Source: a virus. From it: a DNA stretch of 49,474 nt. Positions 28,801 to 34,915 of the stretch are shown piece by piece; the first letter of the stretch is position 1, and each line of letters begins with the position of its first letter. Under the pieces are notes generated by a model. That model was not told the origin of the DNA and made no database searches. It saw only the letters and a program-made list of their open reading frames with translations. The stretch lies in the IMG/VR virus record IMGVR_UViG_3300038311_000057, positions 1-49,474 of that record, one strand, 5' to 3'. Made by a program: the position numbers and the translations under genes.

Positions 28801-28933
28801 CTTTACCAAACCTTTTTGTCTCATTAACTAGCCTTAAAAAAGCTTCTGATGCCTTATCAGTTGGAGATCTTAACTCATTGAGAGCAGCTTTTGCCGGGCT
28901 ACTATCTATACTAATTTTTAGAACTGTTTCCAT
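16895..28933 (-). CDS. Giant tail tape-measure protein (4,012 aa) with internal muralytic-like domain
   Basis: ATG 28933 is chosen over 28969 because AAAGGAC sits at the right distance. Almost all of it is helical and rich in A, Q, S and K. A hydrophobic Ala/Gly segment lies near residue 120. Residues 1140-1335 look like a cell-wall hydrolase (FLSEKYEVGKGG, GDKGGKSYGSWQL). A run of short N/G/A repeats lies near 2224-2283 (AGANTASNLSQAGTVTAGNL). A tandem AQEQQ(E/A)AMEKA coiled coil is at 3214-3281. The C-terminus carries the tape-measure signature VGEGDESEAVIPLSKL (about 3915). It sets tail length and is ejected into the host. At about 0.15 nm per residue, a tail near 600 nm is predicted. The gene takes up 24% of the genome. 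It overlaps the next gene by ATGA. Confidence 0.95.
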   Translation of the reverse strand: METVLKISIDSSPAKAALNELRSPTDKASEAFLRLVNETKRFGKEIGEGLGGTKQSVNNMQEAFNKLQEKTRRIKEEFSSSFHSMKTAAKDAAKQTNGSFVSMEKASDTLLKKVAGLAGALAGGFGFVSLLKNAAEIEKSVLDIAGALGITKQEAEGFANIANEIYMGAWGESLEETSRAVISVAQNLKELGVTSKSEIQGVTQDVLTLSSSYGTDYQENINATSILMKQFGLSSAEALDFISLGYQRGLNSSGDFTDSISEYATQFSNGGANAEQFFSMLETGYSRGYLSSDKALDAFKEFRLRIQDGSKKTFESLQLLGINSQDLMQRLGDGTTTVVGAFQEVTNKLNETDDASLRMQAGAGLLGTQFEDLGDSALEAIDFSAVKMSDLSGAMERANVVNQSLAGTWSSFTRTLSGSIASSDLFQSVIGVLNDSLMYLTANMGAAFGAVKNYAYEFVGKMEEYFLSIQYYTQVTTTIFRSSFQEATDFVSDTIATGSAYAQQSILSIQSAFAILSGTGQKIIGEMVSWIMDKFGAMVSGLASAMSYADFIPGLDQASSGLNSLSASIKNSSESMKSMGVAATESVDATIEAYIKQSEAIKKNKDAIQAAGDSDLKDKLANLSNEFEKNKTKIQENVSELQTFTEANNEAVKATNIVVKETDKTAKSLATSQAAEKSASDAKGKAREQEAIARKAEAEENKQAKAEIDSLKKALNEQANQIDNTAKGYREAAKALGEHINELKEFHSSLMEAQTALVTSGMTEYEKELYNGVKELGIEYGAQVAVVKNLAKAQSELVSIQLEQQKISAQSDMQALRVQGVSQQDIDTEIKYKQLRIELSQKYTKVVAEELVQQQRFLDASKEQIEIQKRVADSQDLVSESTLNDKQREYVKLMREVGVENAKQIVQNQELAAARSKGSSTLASLQEEHKLLQMTSEEQKRYNAIKDAAPEQYDAITQQMELNEAIRASKDRLDEAGKIAGGFFEKFSSGSMSSKEALKSIESMADEISAFASKELFKAARDQLQGLAGKQSNAELVGNAVDDNLAKATKWFDENTAKVITKSQDFSGTIAKAVDEAGKKLSTSIDGFATKINDAITQQKTYEQQADALEKAAQAMKDSASQIGDAASDITSAASGVGASITSGSHRLGFLSEKYEVGKGGAATISSGVGDKGGKSYGSWQLASQVGTLSAFLNSKEASPFAPMLKSVKLASTQFDEIWKKFAKTQHDAFENAQHAFIKRTHYEPAAQYAASKGFDMSNEAIQNMIWSGSVQHGNVKKIIANVAKYHQSALGDIDSTIKAFYEERTKYAGKFHKGLQSRYRNEEKDAIAYAATLKNGGKDITAGAEELTKSVKNVDKAVASVKPPVERVSDTIEKVSDTSKILASTQDQAADAQQTMTQRVQAIQLQKAEVDQKDLVSSAAHNEAMAAVNAQRQTATMKDAEVIVVHAQATEQGAVAIANVAAMNPGIVASPQGGLGGLTNAISEVFQKGMFEKGGLLGGASSLFGIDKIDSIMAGGGLSSILEGDLGEISKNISGIAGSLGGTQALGIGMDLISGKFENAAVDAAALAASMTPLGPLGGAAVKAFSSFAGVGAEWVKEAEWISVDIKGLSAEFKKGVRETKDSMIGGGTRTSYSEVSKEELEELNEQFSTIRDSVEQLNDSLSGLDINLMEGMKDFQVHVEDREGLGAEVLAKSMQEAQKQMLTHAIENMQIAGIDNDATKSLQENVANNISERVSDLMGLFTDMTYKVDYDMAVADSTWNGDLDRILGQYEVNSEKYHDKLTSGLLEYVRGMDLSNMNVDEIQADLAKKTQAMFADIGVHDIPQSTFDSLSQTLAERINDAILFVQTGVSEFAVTEDTGFFSTLRGMANTFEGSAEELKKFIDEMVGLKNTFRESGLSTNAITETFIDAAGGLEKLSASTGIFKDKFVSETEAQALAIQDSLSGITKAVASADVVLPQTREGFADLVRGLSNAGAGSEEALAKLVGTSDKFDIFYTAVESFNQKFLKLPESLKPIGGSVDSMVTELSKLGVSIPKTRQEFTDLVTGLDMTDAAQSKLYASLIALSPTVDTVFSSVELLEGSLSESQTEFAVYSSSLTDVTRVFSDLGITVPNSVSEFNSLIQSIDLTSESGQELYSSLMSATPALTQLYNAAKQIVGIDVSNVSGALQKGIEAGNQGGDAGATFYSSFIDDIQSKFLSSTLNSVSTIIMDSVVTPMINASVQTSANMQIGGVNAGNTLSVAGANTASNLSQAGTVTAGNLAQSGSYTAQQIATGGNSASQSMIIGGRLSAEALASTVETVKQIILVNSQVMDAIRNDVEFQAQMENLGNTVFSNFTSFIPNVDNNSSSQISVNNSSSQISEVAMPSSISNTASQINDSVSSTNDVLKESKDAFDGLKISLTNLATGLDGDELKLHNLGEKYKNLSFVQDFVGISSQELAQRVSSISFEQMTMTLNGTDISVKNFSSDIQDYIDILGNQEKAEKERQDGVKKYNQDLSEQLATLQLSDKELKAYNDDNEYKKLIDDTIAAGGDVAVAEQINAAKKKKVANEQLQAISDFERQYREQIEQIGKSSEQLELEKIATDFEVALKQANELGADTVLVTQAFEQQRADVIKKYADENSDAIKSLQSNVIDLSSLKNVTKESQAVATAQNYGIDIGQMVVGSDIQGIINDAVNYSEQQWVELMQSVGVAADSASIGKFKDDLNGVASVALQLQSQFGSLRSSLELVAGTSDESTQKIMAIAKQFPGIGIAVDGNTVAIQGMVMTSKQAANELLTAMETPAEFAKLASKVGIESQEDFINAASSIIGAMKEMDAKADATEATMKGLHEVMADIRDPIDGAQKTLRDLDKEFDGFVTSSDLFRISATDVANAVDSIPIDTLTGVSMQYGLSLDQVTAKVISGVQALNQIQGQVTAFQQQQQEAVKVASGINQHKLVLDELKKKYQEFPDIIAAISKEGLTSLDVQEFVGNISNPTEAISGLSEASGYSIQSILDDVTKLEGALDGINSQAAEVSNATTDLKNSLKVMSGETNSTALSLDGFKNKYPDLIKTLGLGSASVETLNLKLGGLSDKQFENYAKEAGVATTELIGDMKSFSETTKTISDQTAERTFKITGFIGDMDRTASTLDDVEYSMKKLGQTSPELVNYLQTLGKNSYEISASLASMDTAQVDNLTQIAAGMGYSLDRAIDESKTYINNLRSQEQKKAEIEKSALEEQQKIAQEQQEAMEKANEDRQKTAQEQQEAMEKAAQEQQAAMEKAAQEQQAAYEKQQDELMQQVDGLFSVFAKLADKIASVAEGLATSIKSFYSEDQLNQLTQNKLSSLRGEIFRPRAVVDVNQPDSTEQLLTNIDEYQKTLVESRKNEIADIEKARDIAQSAYNDEIAYYQKLHDSSSQILSDVSANIGEITKVLGQANSATTIKQKLLNDFANETDFEKKLEIAKQIPSAIKTAIDEEIALDEKRIESAKTAREAQEKLNESIQKGLASSAGIREKIVGDQGDPIAKFQTLMSKISPDMAASEENIQLIQDAQNAAYESYQAQVDSQKKLEEDRFNSAKKHIEDERKGIDELRKQSESFLKSVSDLRKQGKTDTRVLELEQAGFQELLAKYKSGDTSSATLDALRAAGTSYVQQGEKVYGSAQEQTGKGGIIEQVSAAFQEIGISLGQQANQKEANIPIDETITGSNVLALKEIQEKAAAETLAQLTQLDTILGAMYSEPSPLPESQVEAIRTGANEQLGAFNEQMIILTEQLNPENQPKFDDSEFAAKISETQNATVAELQLLSQMTVQLDTELKNSLSLSLTGIYDRLSPENQAIVAARLETAIQRDITAPLRELGITFTNAVNSLGTSMTQLKSDVASQIAAAAAVVVKPASVQQEQSAKSSLPATTTDPPLIVDKKTGKIVPVSAPRMAEGGIVTKPTYAYVGEGDESEAVIPLSKLPELLQKVDGKQTNNNDIKEVVKLLSTLLNGNSNNKNAELLLKILDAINKLNMETKNGFKSQQRAIEERKLRQ

Positions 28934-28934
28934 T

Positions 28935-29669
28935 TTATTTGTCCTTTCGCCGTTTTTCGGCTTCTTCATGTTGAAAATTCACGTAAATAGAATCTAACCG
29001 GCGCATCAGGAGCAGGTAACGGTTGATTCCCCAAACTGAATCAAGTCTTGCAGTAAAACTATTTCCTGATTGAATTACTTTTATATAGTAATCAATAAAC
29101 TCGCTAATGTGGACTGAATTGTAAATAACCCCGAACCCACCTTGGATTGCCCGACTTTCGCGAAGTATTTCAAAGAAACTAATGTGTTCATTCCCTAAAA
29201 CATAGTAGGGGGAGCCATAGTGCGGTTCAATTTGTTGTTTTTCTTCAACGCCAGCAGGGTTATTGTATTGCGCAATAATACTCCTTAGCCTATTGAAAGC
29301 GCCATTCGTTGTGAAATTATTTAATTTTGCGGCGTAAATATCGCAAGCGTAAGAAAATACTTGCTCCCAATCGAATATGCCGGCGTTACTTTGGGAAAAT
29401 GAAGTGACTATGATTTGATATAGTAATTGATCAAATTCTCGATGAGAAAAAAGCTCAGCACAATTAAGTGCTGAGAATGGTAGAGAAGAATCGGTGGGTG
29501 AGTTTGGATTTGCGTCGGTTTCGGTGATGCCTTCCCAATCGGATATCAGGAATTGCATGAAATCGACCCATTCCTCCGGGATAATTTCGGAGGAATTCAA
29601 AGCGGAATCAACTTCTTTTACAGTGAAGCTAATTCCGTCGGCAAGTTCTATTTTTTTAGAGCCATTCAA
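28935..29669 (-). CDS. Tail assembly protein before tape measure (chaperone position)
   Basis: 244 residues, apparently starting at a TTG that overlaps the previous stop. In-frame stops lie immediately upstream, so no longer reading is possible. Largely helical, with a highly charged C-terminus (EEAEKRRKDK). Two genes in this position normally encode tail assembly chaperones (G/GT), often linked by -1 frameshifting; here the frames barely overlap, so frameshifting looks unlikely. The stop is 1 base before the tape-measure ATG. Function rests on position only. Confidence 0.6.
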   Translation of the reverse strand: MNGSKKIELADGISFTVKEVDSALNSSEIIPEEWVDFMQFLISDWEGITETDANPNSPTDSSLPFSALNCAELFSHREFDQLLYQIIVTSFSQSNAGIFDWEQVFSYACDIYAAKLNNFTTNGAFNRLRSIIAQYNNPAGVEEKQQIEPHYGSPYYVLGNEHISFFEILRESRAIQGGFGVIYNSVHISEFIDYYIKVIQSGNSFTARLDSVWGINRYLLLMRRLDSIYVNFQHEEAEKRRKDK

Positions 29670-30373
29670 TCAGTTTCATTCCGAAGCCCGTCTCTATCAA
29701 AGTCCATCAACGATCTGAACGGCCGATCAACAAATACAGCATCGGTACAAAAACGCAACGCCAATGAGTTTCTAGGCTCATTGAAAAAATCTCTAATATT
29801 TCGTTGGGTGCACGGCACCTCTGCTTCAAAAAAAGCCGACGCTTTTAAAAGCAGGCTATTCCCATTTTCTTCTGATATTGAGAATTTAATAACTAACTCA
29901 GAAATTAATTCGTCATAGTATACAGTGCGTCCATCTTTCGTTAAGATGCCATCTTTGGATAGATATTTCTCAGTATAAACCGATGGCAAAACATCGTCAG
30001 GGGTTTTATCCAGCGGATCAAATTCTTCTCTGATAAATTTTAGCGTTCGCTCGCTAATTTCCTTATCAGACATCACATCAATTTTTGTAATTTTTTTCCA
30101 GTCTTTTAGCCCAAATTCAATCAGGCAGTCTTTGATAAAGTTATTGAATAGAGAAATATTAGCAGCTTTTTCATGCCACCCATAGAACGGACTCGTTCTC
30201 TGCTTTGAGTTATTCAACGCTATTTGATAGCGTTGATTTGTAGCCTCAGAAAAGTATTGGAGCCTAAAACTCGGCGCATCAGTTACATCAACTCCATCCA
30301 TTTTTAATGTTTGCCATGCGCCCGAATGAATTGCTTGAACATTGAGCGCAAAATTGCTACGCAGTAAACTCAT
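29666..30373 (-). CDS. Tail protein / tail assembly protein, 235 aa
   Basis: Between the probable tail tube gene and the second pre-tape-measure gene. Mixed alpha/beta composition (WQTLKMDGVDVTDAPSFRLQ at the N-terminus) and an acidic middle. I do not recognise the family. The starting ATG overlaps nothing and the gene ends inside the start of the next. First tail chaperone or a tube-associated protein are both possible. Confidence 0.6.
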   Translation of the reverse strand: MSLLRSNFALNVQAIHSGAWQTLKMDGVDVTDAPSFRLQYFSEATNQRYQIALNNSKQRTSPFYGWHEKAANISLFNNFIKDCLIEFGLKDWKKITKIDVMSDKEISERTLKFIREEFDPLDKTPDDVLPSVYTEKYLSKDGILTKDGRTVYYDELISELVIKFSISEENGNSLLLKASAFFEAEVPCTQRNIRDFFNEPRNSLALRFCTDAVFVDRPFRSLMDFDRDGLRNETD

Positions 30374-30378
30374 TTCTT

Positions 30379-32685
30379 TTATACCACCTTGTCAAATCTT
30401 GACCAGTTGCAGACCAAATTCCTATAACCATAATAAGGGTCACCAACCTTACGAATTTTCTCAAATCCAGATTGGAAATCGAGCATTAACTGCCCGGTTT
30501 TTGCCTTCGTTCCCGTATCAAGATTTGCAGGCACATTCCTAGCAGAATAGTATGTGTACGCATCTTCCTCTTGCAGATCCTCACATTGAGGGGAATTTCC
30601 GATTGTAAAAAGCAAATCCTGCTCCAAACAACCCCTTAAGTACTTTTGTTTCGTGGTGAAAGAGTCAAATTCCAAACTATACTTCGTTTCAGTGTCAAGA
30701 GGATTCCGCGCAATAGTTCTTGCGAACGGAGTTCCTAACGCCCCTTTCACGTCTGTTAGCCCTTTCGCGCTCCACGTGAATGAATTTAAAATTGTTGCCA
30801 CTCCGTTCCGAACGAAAATATTGTTTTCGGATGCTGCGGAAATAACTTTAATATTTTTGTCTAAGAACCTAACTAAGGTTCCTTTATAAGGGAATGTTCG
30901 CCCCAAGCCTTCATAACCTGTGCCATCAAAAGTCACATCCATTGTGATGATTGCTTTTTCTCCTAATGTCACATTCATGGCTTGAACTGTTTGTCCGGAA
31001 TAGAGCGTGATAAAGGGGATGTTAGCGTGTTCGATTTTTTCCACTTTAAAGGCACTTGATCTCAGCCCATTCTCACAAACCGAGCACTGGAGGGCGTAAT
31101 TATCATTCACGGGTTCCTCAAGGAAAAGTTCACCGGCTAATAAGGGAGCGTCTAAACTTTTTGCCAACTTAAACCGGTACACAGGCCCATATGATTGGAT
31201 TGCGGAAATAATAAATATGCCATTATTTGGGCGAACTAGCGTTTGATTTATTGTCCTGGTTTGGTTAGAACCTGAAAGCCTAACTGGGTAACCTACCCGT
31301 AGTTGTTCGGCAACTACTGTATCGGTCATTTCAATGATATCACTCGCTGCAATTGGAAGCACATTATTAGTGACCATTTTTTCAGTCCATTGCCCGCCCA
31401 TTGCAGCTTCTAGCATCATATCAACTAAGTCACCATAGTACATATCGATCGCAAAACCACCGCCACTGGGCTTCTCAGTAATAGCTGCATCAACTACACC
31501 ACCGCTTGAGCTAATTATTGCGGAAGCAGTATTGGTTGCCCCTGTTTTAAAACTTTCTGAATTCAGAAATGATAAATCATAATATTGCCCTGGAATAATC
31601 AAATTCTCATTTGTGTCAATTGTTACGTCAGCATCGTGTATTCGAGACGTTAATTGGCCATCAACAAAGAGAAGAGTATACCTGCGGCTAGTATACACAT
31701 CACCAATTTGAACGTACTCGTCCGGACTACCAGAAGCAGCTTTTGCGTAATCATACGTTGCATCAGAAATGCTCTGATTCACAAACCAGATCTTCCCATA
31801 CTTATTGCCTGTAACATCAATAAGTTCCAATTTATCGACAGTACTTGTTACCACTAACCGGATATCCGGTTCAGGATCAATTGACAATAGTTCAACCCGT
31901 AACCGATCACCAATCTTAATTAAATTGAACTGGTCTTGCCCCCCCGCATCCAACAGATTGGTTAACAAGTATACTTTTTCTTCTACAGCGTCCCATTTTA
32001 GCTCGACTACTTCCATAGCAGGCGATTCAGCACTATAGCGCTTCAAATCAGCATACATAATCATATTAGTGCCGGAGAAATTGATATTTTGCGTATCCGG
32101 ATCAAGGGCTAGATACCGCTCCGGTAAATATGCTTCGACATACTGGCCGTGACAAAGCCCATTCAAAGTGCTTTGTTCGGAACCTATTTGCTCGAAAATT
32201 TGATAATAATCTGCCACACCAATGGTAAATGTTGCTGCATCAAACGTATCTGGGTTAAGAATGTCAAAATAATTGGTTGTAATGCTTGGATTAGCTAACT
32301 CTAGGACATAGTCCCCGCCAATATCTTGGTACGCTGCCGTAATATAAAAAGTGCCATTATGCGGTTGCATACTGTCAACCAAAGGTAGTCCTGCAATGGT
32401 GATAGCGAAACAGTATGCTACCAGCAACGGATCAGTTGCTGGTAGCCCCGCAGTAATATTTGCGAAGTTCGTTGCGGTTGTTGCCGCTAATTGAGCAACC
32501 CCCGCCTCCTTGTATTTCAAAAAGATGACATCGGAAATTGTTGGTATATCCCCACCGGGAATCACCAAACTTTTTAAACTAACTGAATTCACTCGTGGAA
32601 ACTGGACAGTATCCACTGGAATGTAATTTCTATCAGTATTCGGATCTTTCCGAATAGCTAGTTCTATTGTGCTTACTGAACTCAT
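30379..32685 (-). CDS. Probable major tail (tube) protein with large N-terminal extension
   Basis: 768 residues, beta-rich throughout. The C-terminal third contains SAFKVEKIEHANIPFITLYS followed by GQTVQAMNVTLGEKAIITMD. This resembles the tube-domain pattern of long-tailed phages (a strand, a 'yrG' turn, then a run ending in 'G.fdf.G'). Tube proteins are usually 200-400 aa, so roughly 450 residues are extra and probably decorate the tail surface. Its place between the tail terminator-like genes and the tape-measure cluster supports the call. A separate shorter tube gene is not present. Confidence 0.6.
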   Translation of the reverse strand: MSSVSTIELAIRKDPNTDRNYIPVDTVQFPRVNSVSLKSLVIPGGDIPTISDVIFLKYKEAGVAQLAATTATNFANITAGLPATDPLLVAYCFAITIAGLPLVDSMQPHNGTFYITAAYQDIGGDYVLELANPSITTNYFDILNPDTFDAATFTIGVADYYQIFEQIGSEQSTLNGLCHGQYVEAYLPERYLALDPDTQNINFSGTNMIMYADLKRYSAESPAMEVVELKWDAVEEKVYLLTNLLDAGGQDQFNLIKIGDRLRVELLSIDPEPDIRLVVTSTVDKLELIDVTGNKYGKIWFVNQSISDATYDYAKAASGSPDEYVQIGDVYTSRRYTLLFVDGQLTSRIHDADVTIDTNENLIIPGQYYDLSFLNSESFKTGATNTASAIISSSGGVVDAAITEKPSGGGFAIDMYYGDLVDMMLEAAMGGQWTEKMVTNNVLPIAASDIIEMTDTVVAEQLRVGYPVRLSGSNQTRTINQTLVRPNNGIFIISAIQSYGPVYRFKLAKSLDAPLLAGELFLEEPVNDNYALQCSVCENGLRSSAFKVEKIEHANIPFITLYSGQTVQAMNVTLGEKAIITMDVTFDGTGYEGLGRTFPYKGTLVRFLDKNIKVISAASENNIFVRNGVATILNSFTWSAKGLTDVKGALGTPFARTIARNPLDTETKYSLEFDSFTTKQKYLRGCLEQDLLFTIGNSPQCEDLQEEDAYTYYSARNVPANLDTGTKAKTGQLMLDFQSGFEKIRKVGDPYYGYRNLVCNWSRFDKVV

Positions 32686-33074
32686 TCTTCCTCCTTTTCT
32701 GGAGTTGCTGTTTCTGGAGTTGCTGTTGATGAATTTCCATTCTCCTCCTCAAGCGTTTTAATTCGTTTTTCATGATTTTCTAAACGCTCTTTCGTTTTCT
32801 TATTATCTTTCTCTAATTCCTCTATTTTTGCGTCCTGTTTACTATTTTCCAGTTTAATGTTAGAAGCCAACAATAAAAGCTTTGACAAATTATTGTCTAA
32901 ATCATTGAGCCTTTCTGTATGACTTTCTAACACAATAGAGTTAGCATACGCAGCCCTTTGATCGACATAAGTGCTTAAAATAATCAGTAAATAAATGAAT
33001 AAAATGTATGTTGGTATATCCCTTATTTTCCGCCAATTACTGAAAACAAGGGTATTGATATTCACTGGTAGCAT
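32682..33074 (-). CDS. Membrane-anchored coiled-coil protein
   Basis: 130 residues from ATG 33074, chosen because GAGGGGG precedes it; the ORF start at 33107 does not have one. One membrane helix (IPTYILFIYLLIILSTYV, about residues 22-40) is followed by an E/K-rich coiled coil and a TPETATPEKEEE tail. It is unusual in the middle of a tail module. It could be a misplaced holin/spanin-like or superinfection-exclusion protein. It overlaps the tail tube gene by 4 bases, so it belongs to the late operon. Confidence 0.65.
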   Translation of the reverse strand: MLPVNINTLVFSNWRKIRDIPTYILFIYLLIILSTYVDQRAAYANSIVLESHTERLNDLDNNLSKLLLLASNIKLENSKQDAKIEELEKDNKKTKERLENHEKRIKTLEEENGNSSTATPETATPEKEEE

Positions 33075-33076
33075 AA

Positions 33077-33547
33077 TTATCCCCCTCTTTGGGACAAAAA
33101 GTAACAATTGTAATTTAAAGCAATTGCGTTATAAATTGAATAAATAGAGTTACTGCCTAATCCAACACGTACACTACTTGTAACTAATAAAGTACGATAA
33201 TAAATGTACCTAAAAGTTTCGTCGAGCCGATTAACCCAACTTTCTCGTACATCCCCTGGTACATTTCCTGGAAAATAAAGGCAAATTGCAATCATGCAAA
33301 AACATCTTTCAGGAGCATTGGCTCCAATGTACTCCCGAATCCGCTCCCCAAATTTTATATCCAAACTAAGCCACGTTTGGACTGTTGGAATTTCATCGTA
33401 TTCCCTCCATACGCCATTCTCGTAAATAAGGAATTTCCCACCAAAAATACTGATTCCAATTCTAGATCCATCCACCTCTCCCCAGAAATCCAAACGGTTA
33501 AAGATTCTTTTGCGGACAAAATCCGATACCTCTGAATCGGTCATCAT
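33077..33547 (-). CDS. Tail terminator-like protein
   Basis: 156 residues. The pattern VRKRIFNRLDFWGEVDGSRI, then YENGVWREYDE, and a 'FPG..' segment (LYFPGNVPGDVRESWVNRLD) is reminiscent of small head-tail/tail terminator proteins. Position between the gp10-like neck gene and the tail tube gene is right for the tail terminator. It overlaps the upstream gene by 4 bases. Family assignment is tentative. Confidence 0.55.
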   Translation of the reverse strand: MMTDSEVSDFVRKRIFNRLDFWGEVDGSRIGISIFGGKFLIYENGVWREYDEIPTVQTWLSLDIKFGERIREYIGANAPERCFCMIAICLYFPGNVPGDVRESWVNRLDETFRYIYYRTLLVTSSVRVGLGSNSIYSIYNAIALNYNCYFLSQRGG

Positions 33548-33930
33548 TTCCTAAAGAACTCCGTTTCTAGTTGTGCAACGATAGCCGACAACGTTCCCGG
33601 CGGAGTCTGCTTGGAGTGGCCATACTCCGTAATTCTTAGAGCATATGGCATCGGATTTGTGAGCGTCAAAACTCCCAATTGTTTGAATTTTTCAATTTCA
33701 CCTACCCCCCTTGTCATAGCAGCCATGCCATCGCGATCTGACGTTTGAGTAGCCTTCGCGTCCTGGAAATTAACGGTAATAAACCAGTTTGCCACGCAAA
33801 CTGACTCATCCTGCGGCGTAATTAGAATTACGCGCCGAAGAAGGGTGAACATTTGCTCTTTTTGCTCCTTAATCACCCCCGCTTCGACTCTATCGAAGAA
33901 ATCTTGTAGCGAATCTTTTAAATCACTCAT
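33544..33930 (-). CDS. Neck/tail completion protein (HK97 gp10-like)
   Basis: 128 residues from ATG 33930; an upstream GTG at 33960 would add 10. Neither start has a clear Shine-Dalgarno. The N-terminal helix (LQDFFDRVEAGVIKEQKEQM), the phrase ILITPQDES(V)..ANWF and the ending YALRITEYGHSKQTPPG match the pattern of HK97 gp10-like neck proteins (TPVDTG...SNWRV...PYA..LEYGHS...P.G). It joins the connector to the tail. Confidence 0.75.
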   Translation of the reverse strand: MSDLKDSLQDFFDRVEAGVIKEQKEQMFTLLRRVILITPQDESVCVANWFITVNFQDAKATQTSDRDGMAAMTRGVGEIEKFKQLGVLTLTNPMPYALRITEYGHSKQTPPGTLSAIVAQLETEFFRK

Positions 33931-33967
33931 TTTTTTACAGATTTTTACAGATAGTATCACTATTATT

Positions 33968-34213
33968 TCAACGCCGTAAGGCTAATATTTCTTTTGCTTG
34001 TTCGTCAGGTATGTTGCATGTTAATTCACCGTACATGCCATCCATAATTATACTTAAGACATTTTCATTCTTCGTAGGAAGAATGCATATACACTGCAGA
34101 TCATTAGCACCGCCTTTTAACTCACTAAATTGGAGCTTAAAAGTAGTAATTTGTTTGCCATCAATCATTAATATCGGTTGCCTTTTTTGACTCAGATTCA
34201 ACTTTATTTCCAT
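33968..34213 (-). CDS. Small hypothetical protein in neck module
   Basis: 81 residues, beta-rich, no membrane helix. It starts inside the 3' end of the previous gene (53-bp overlap in another frame). Two small ORFs sit here where siphophages usually carry one connector gene. I do not recognise the family. Confidence 0.5.
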   Translation of the reverse strand: MEIKLNLSQKRQPILMIDGKQITTFKLQFSELKGGANDLQCICILPTKNENVLSIIMDGMYGELTCNIPDEQAKEILALRR

Positions 34214-34427
34214 TCTTATTTTTCACTATATAAAATGTTGTTCCAATTCCAATTGCTCCTGTAATTATCGTTGCAATGAGTTCGGCTAACTGGGAAAGCG
34301 TATCCGGGTCAAAACTCGAATCAAGGTTTAAAACACTCAAAATTAGTACAGCTAACCCAAGGTACGGGCTGGGATCATGGCTGGGAACATGGCTGGGATC
34401 ATGGCTGGGATCATGTTCTGTATCCAT
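34161..34427 (-). CDS. Small membrane protein with SHDP repeats
   Basis: 88 residues. The N-terminus consists of four tandem DPSH-type units (HDPSHDPSHVPSHDPSP) encoded by a 12-bp DNA repeat. Two hydrophobic segments follow (GLAVLILSVLNL and IATIITGAIGIGTTFYIV), then a polar, charged C-terminus. The size and the two helices are holin-like, but it lies between neck genes. It follows the hairpin at 34463-34535, so it may have its own promoter. Confidence 0.6.
   Translation of the reverse strand: MDTEHDPSHDPSHVPSHDPSPYLGLAVLILSVLNLDSSFDPDTLSQLAELIATIITGAIGIGTTFYIVKNKNGNKVESESKKATDIND
34369..34416 (+). repeat. Four tandem 12-bp repeats
   Basis: Unit CTGGGATCATGG, four copies with single-base changes in the second (GAACATGG) and last (ends ATGT). 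They encode the repeated SHDP residues of the small membrane protein on the minus strand. The copy number may vary by replication slippage. Confidence 0.9.
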
Positions 34428-34462
34428 AATAAAGTTCCTTAAAAAATATTAAAAAATATTTG

Positions 34463-34535
34463 GGTTGATGGCTTTCTCTGGTAATAAGTATTCGAGGTCT
34501 TAAATTTGGCCAGAAAGAACTGAAAGCCATCAACC
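34463..34535 (-). terminator. Long hairpin with U-rich tail between head and neck genes
   Basis: A perfect 14-bp inverted repeat (GGTTGATGGCTTTC, 34463-34476 and 34522-34535) encloses 45 bases, inside which CTGG and CCAG can pair too. On the minus strand it begins at the stop codon of the 126-aa gene and is followed by ATATTTTTTAATATTTTTTAA, a U-rich tail. It could terminate or process the late transcript after the head genes, or be a minute inverted-repeat element. Confidence 0.55.
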
Positions 34536-34915
34536 TAAATGTTTCTCAAGACTATTCGATAAAACAACGGTACATTGGTTAAGTTGAGTTCAGTAGCAAT
34601 ACCAATAACCTCAGCTTCGCACCCATTTATAGTTATTGAACTCCCCTTTTTAGGCAATTCATATTGTTTCCCTGTAGAATCAAGCGGGCTTAACATTAAC
34701 ATAAAGTCCCCATAATGGAGTTCTATCCCATCAGGAAATGGTTTACGCAAAACTGAAACTCTCAGCCCATACACGCCAATAATTACGGTTTCCCTACTCG
34801 AAATCCCCTTAACAGGATCATAAGTACCCACACCCTCTGTTGTTATTAAAAATAGTATGCCATTTTTTCTCAGCTTCTCATCAACAGAATGTTGTATTTC
34901 CAGATAATTAAGCAT
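34535..34915 (-). CDS. Head-closure / head-tail joining protein
   Basis: 126 residues, small beta-rich protein between the DnaT-like adaptor and the hairpin. The ending ITINGCEAEVIGIATELNLT fits phage head-closure ('stopper') proteins in size and layout, but the sequence is not diagnostic. It shares a base with the upstream gene's stop (34915). Confidence 0.5.
   Translation of the reverse strand: MLNYLEIQHSVDEKLRKNGILFLITTEGVGTYDPVKGISSRETVIIGVYGLRVSVLRKPFPDGIELHYGDFMLMLSPLDSTGKQYELPKKGSSITINGCEAEVIGIATELNLTNVPLFYRIVLRNI

Noticed and set aside
16895-28933. Many open frames on the plus strand opposite the tape measure (for example 23913-24473)
   Set aside because: They lack ribosome sites and family features and follow the codon pattern of the minus-strand gene; they are shadow frames.
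28935-30373. Programmed -1 frameshift linking the two genes before the tape measure
   Set aside because: In-frame stops lie immediately upstream of the second ORF, leaving no overlap in which a slippery site could act. The A7 run near 29652-29658 is downstream of the first stop.
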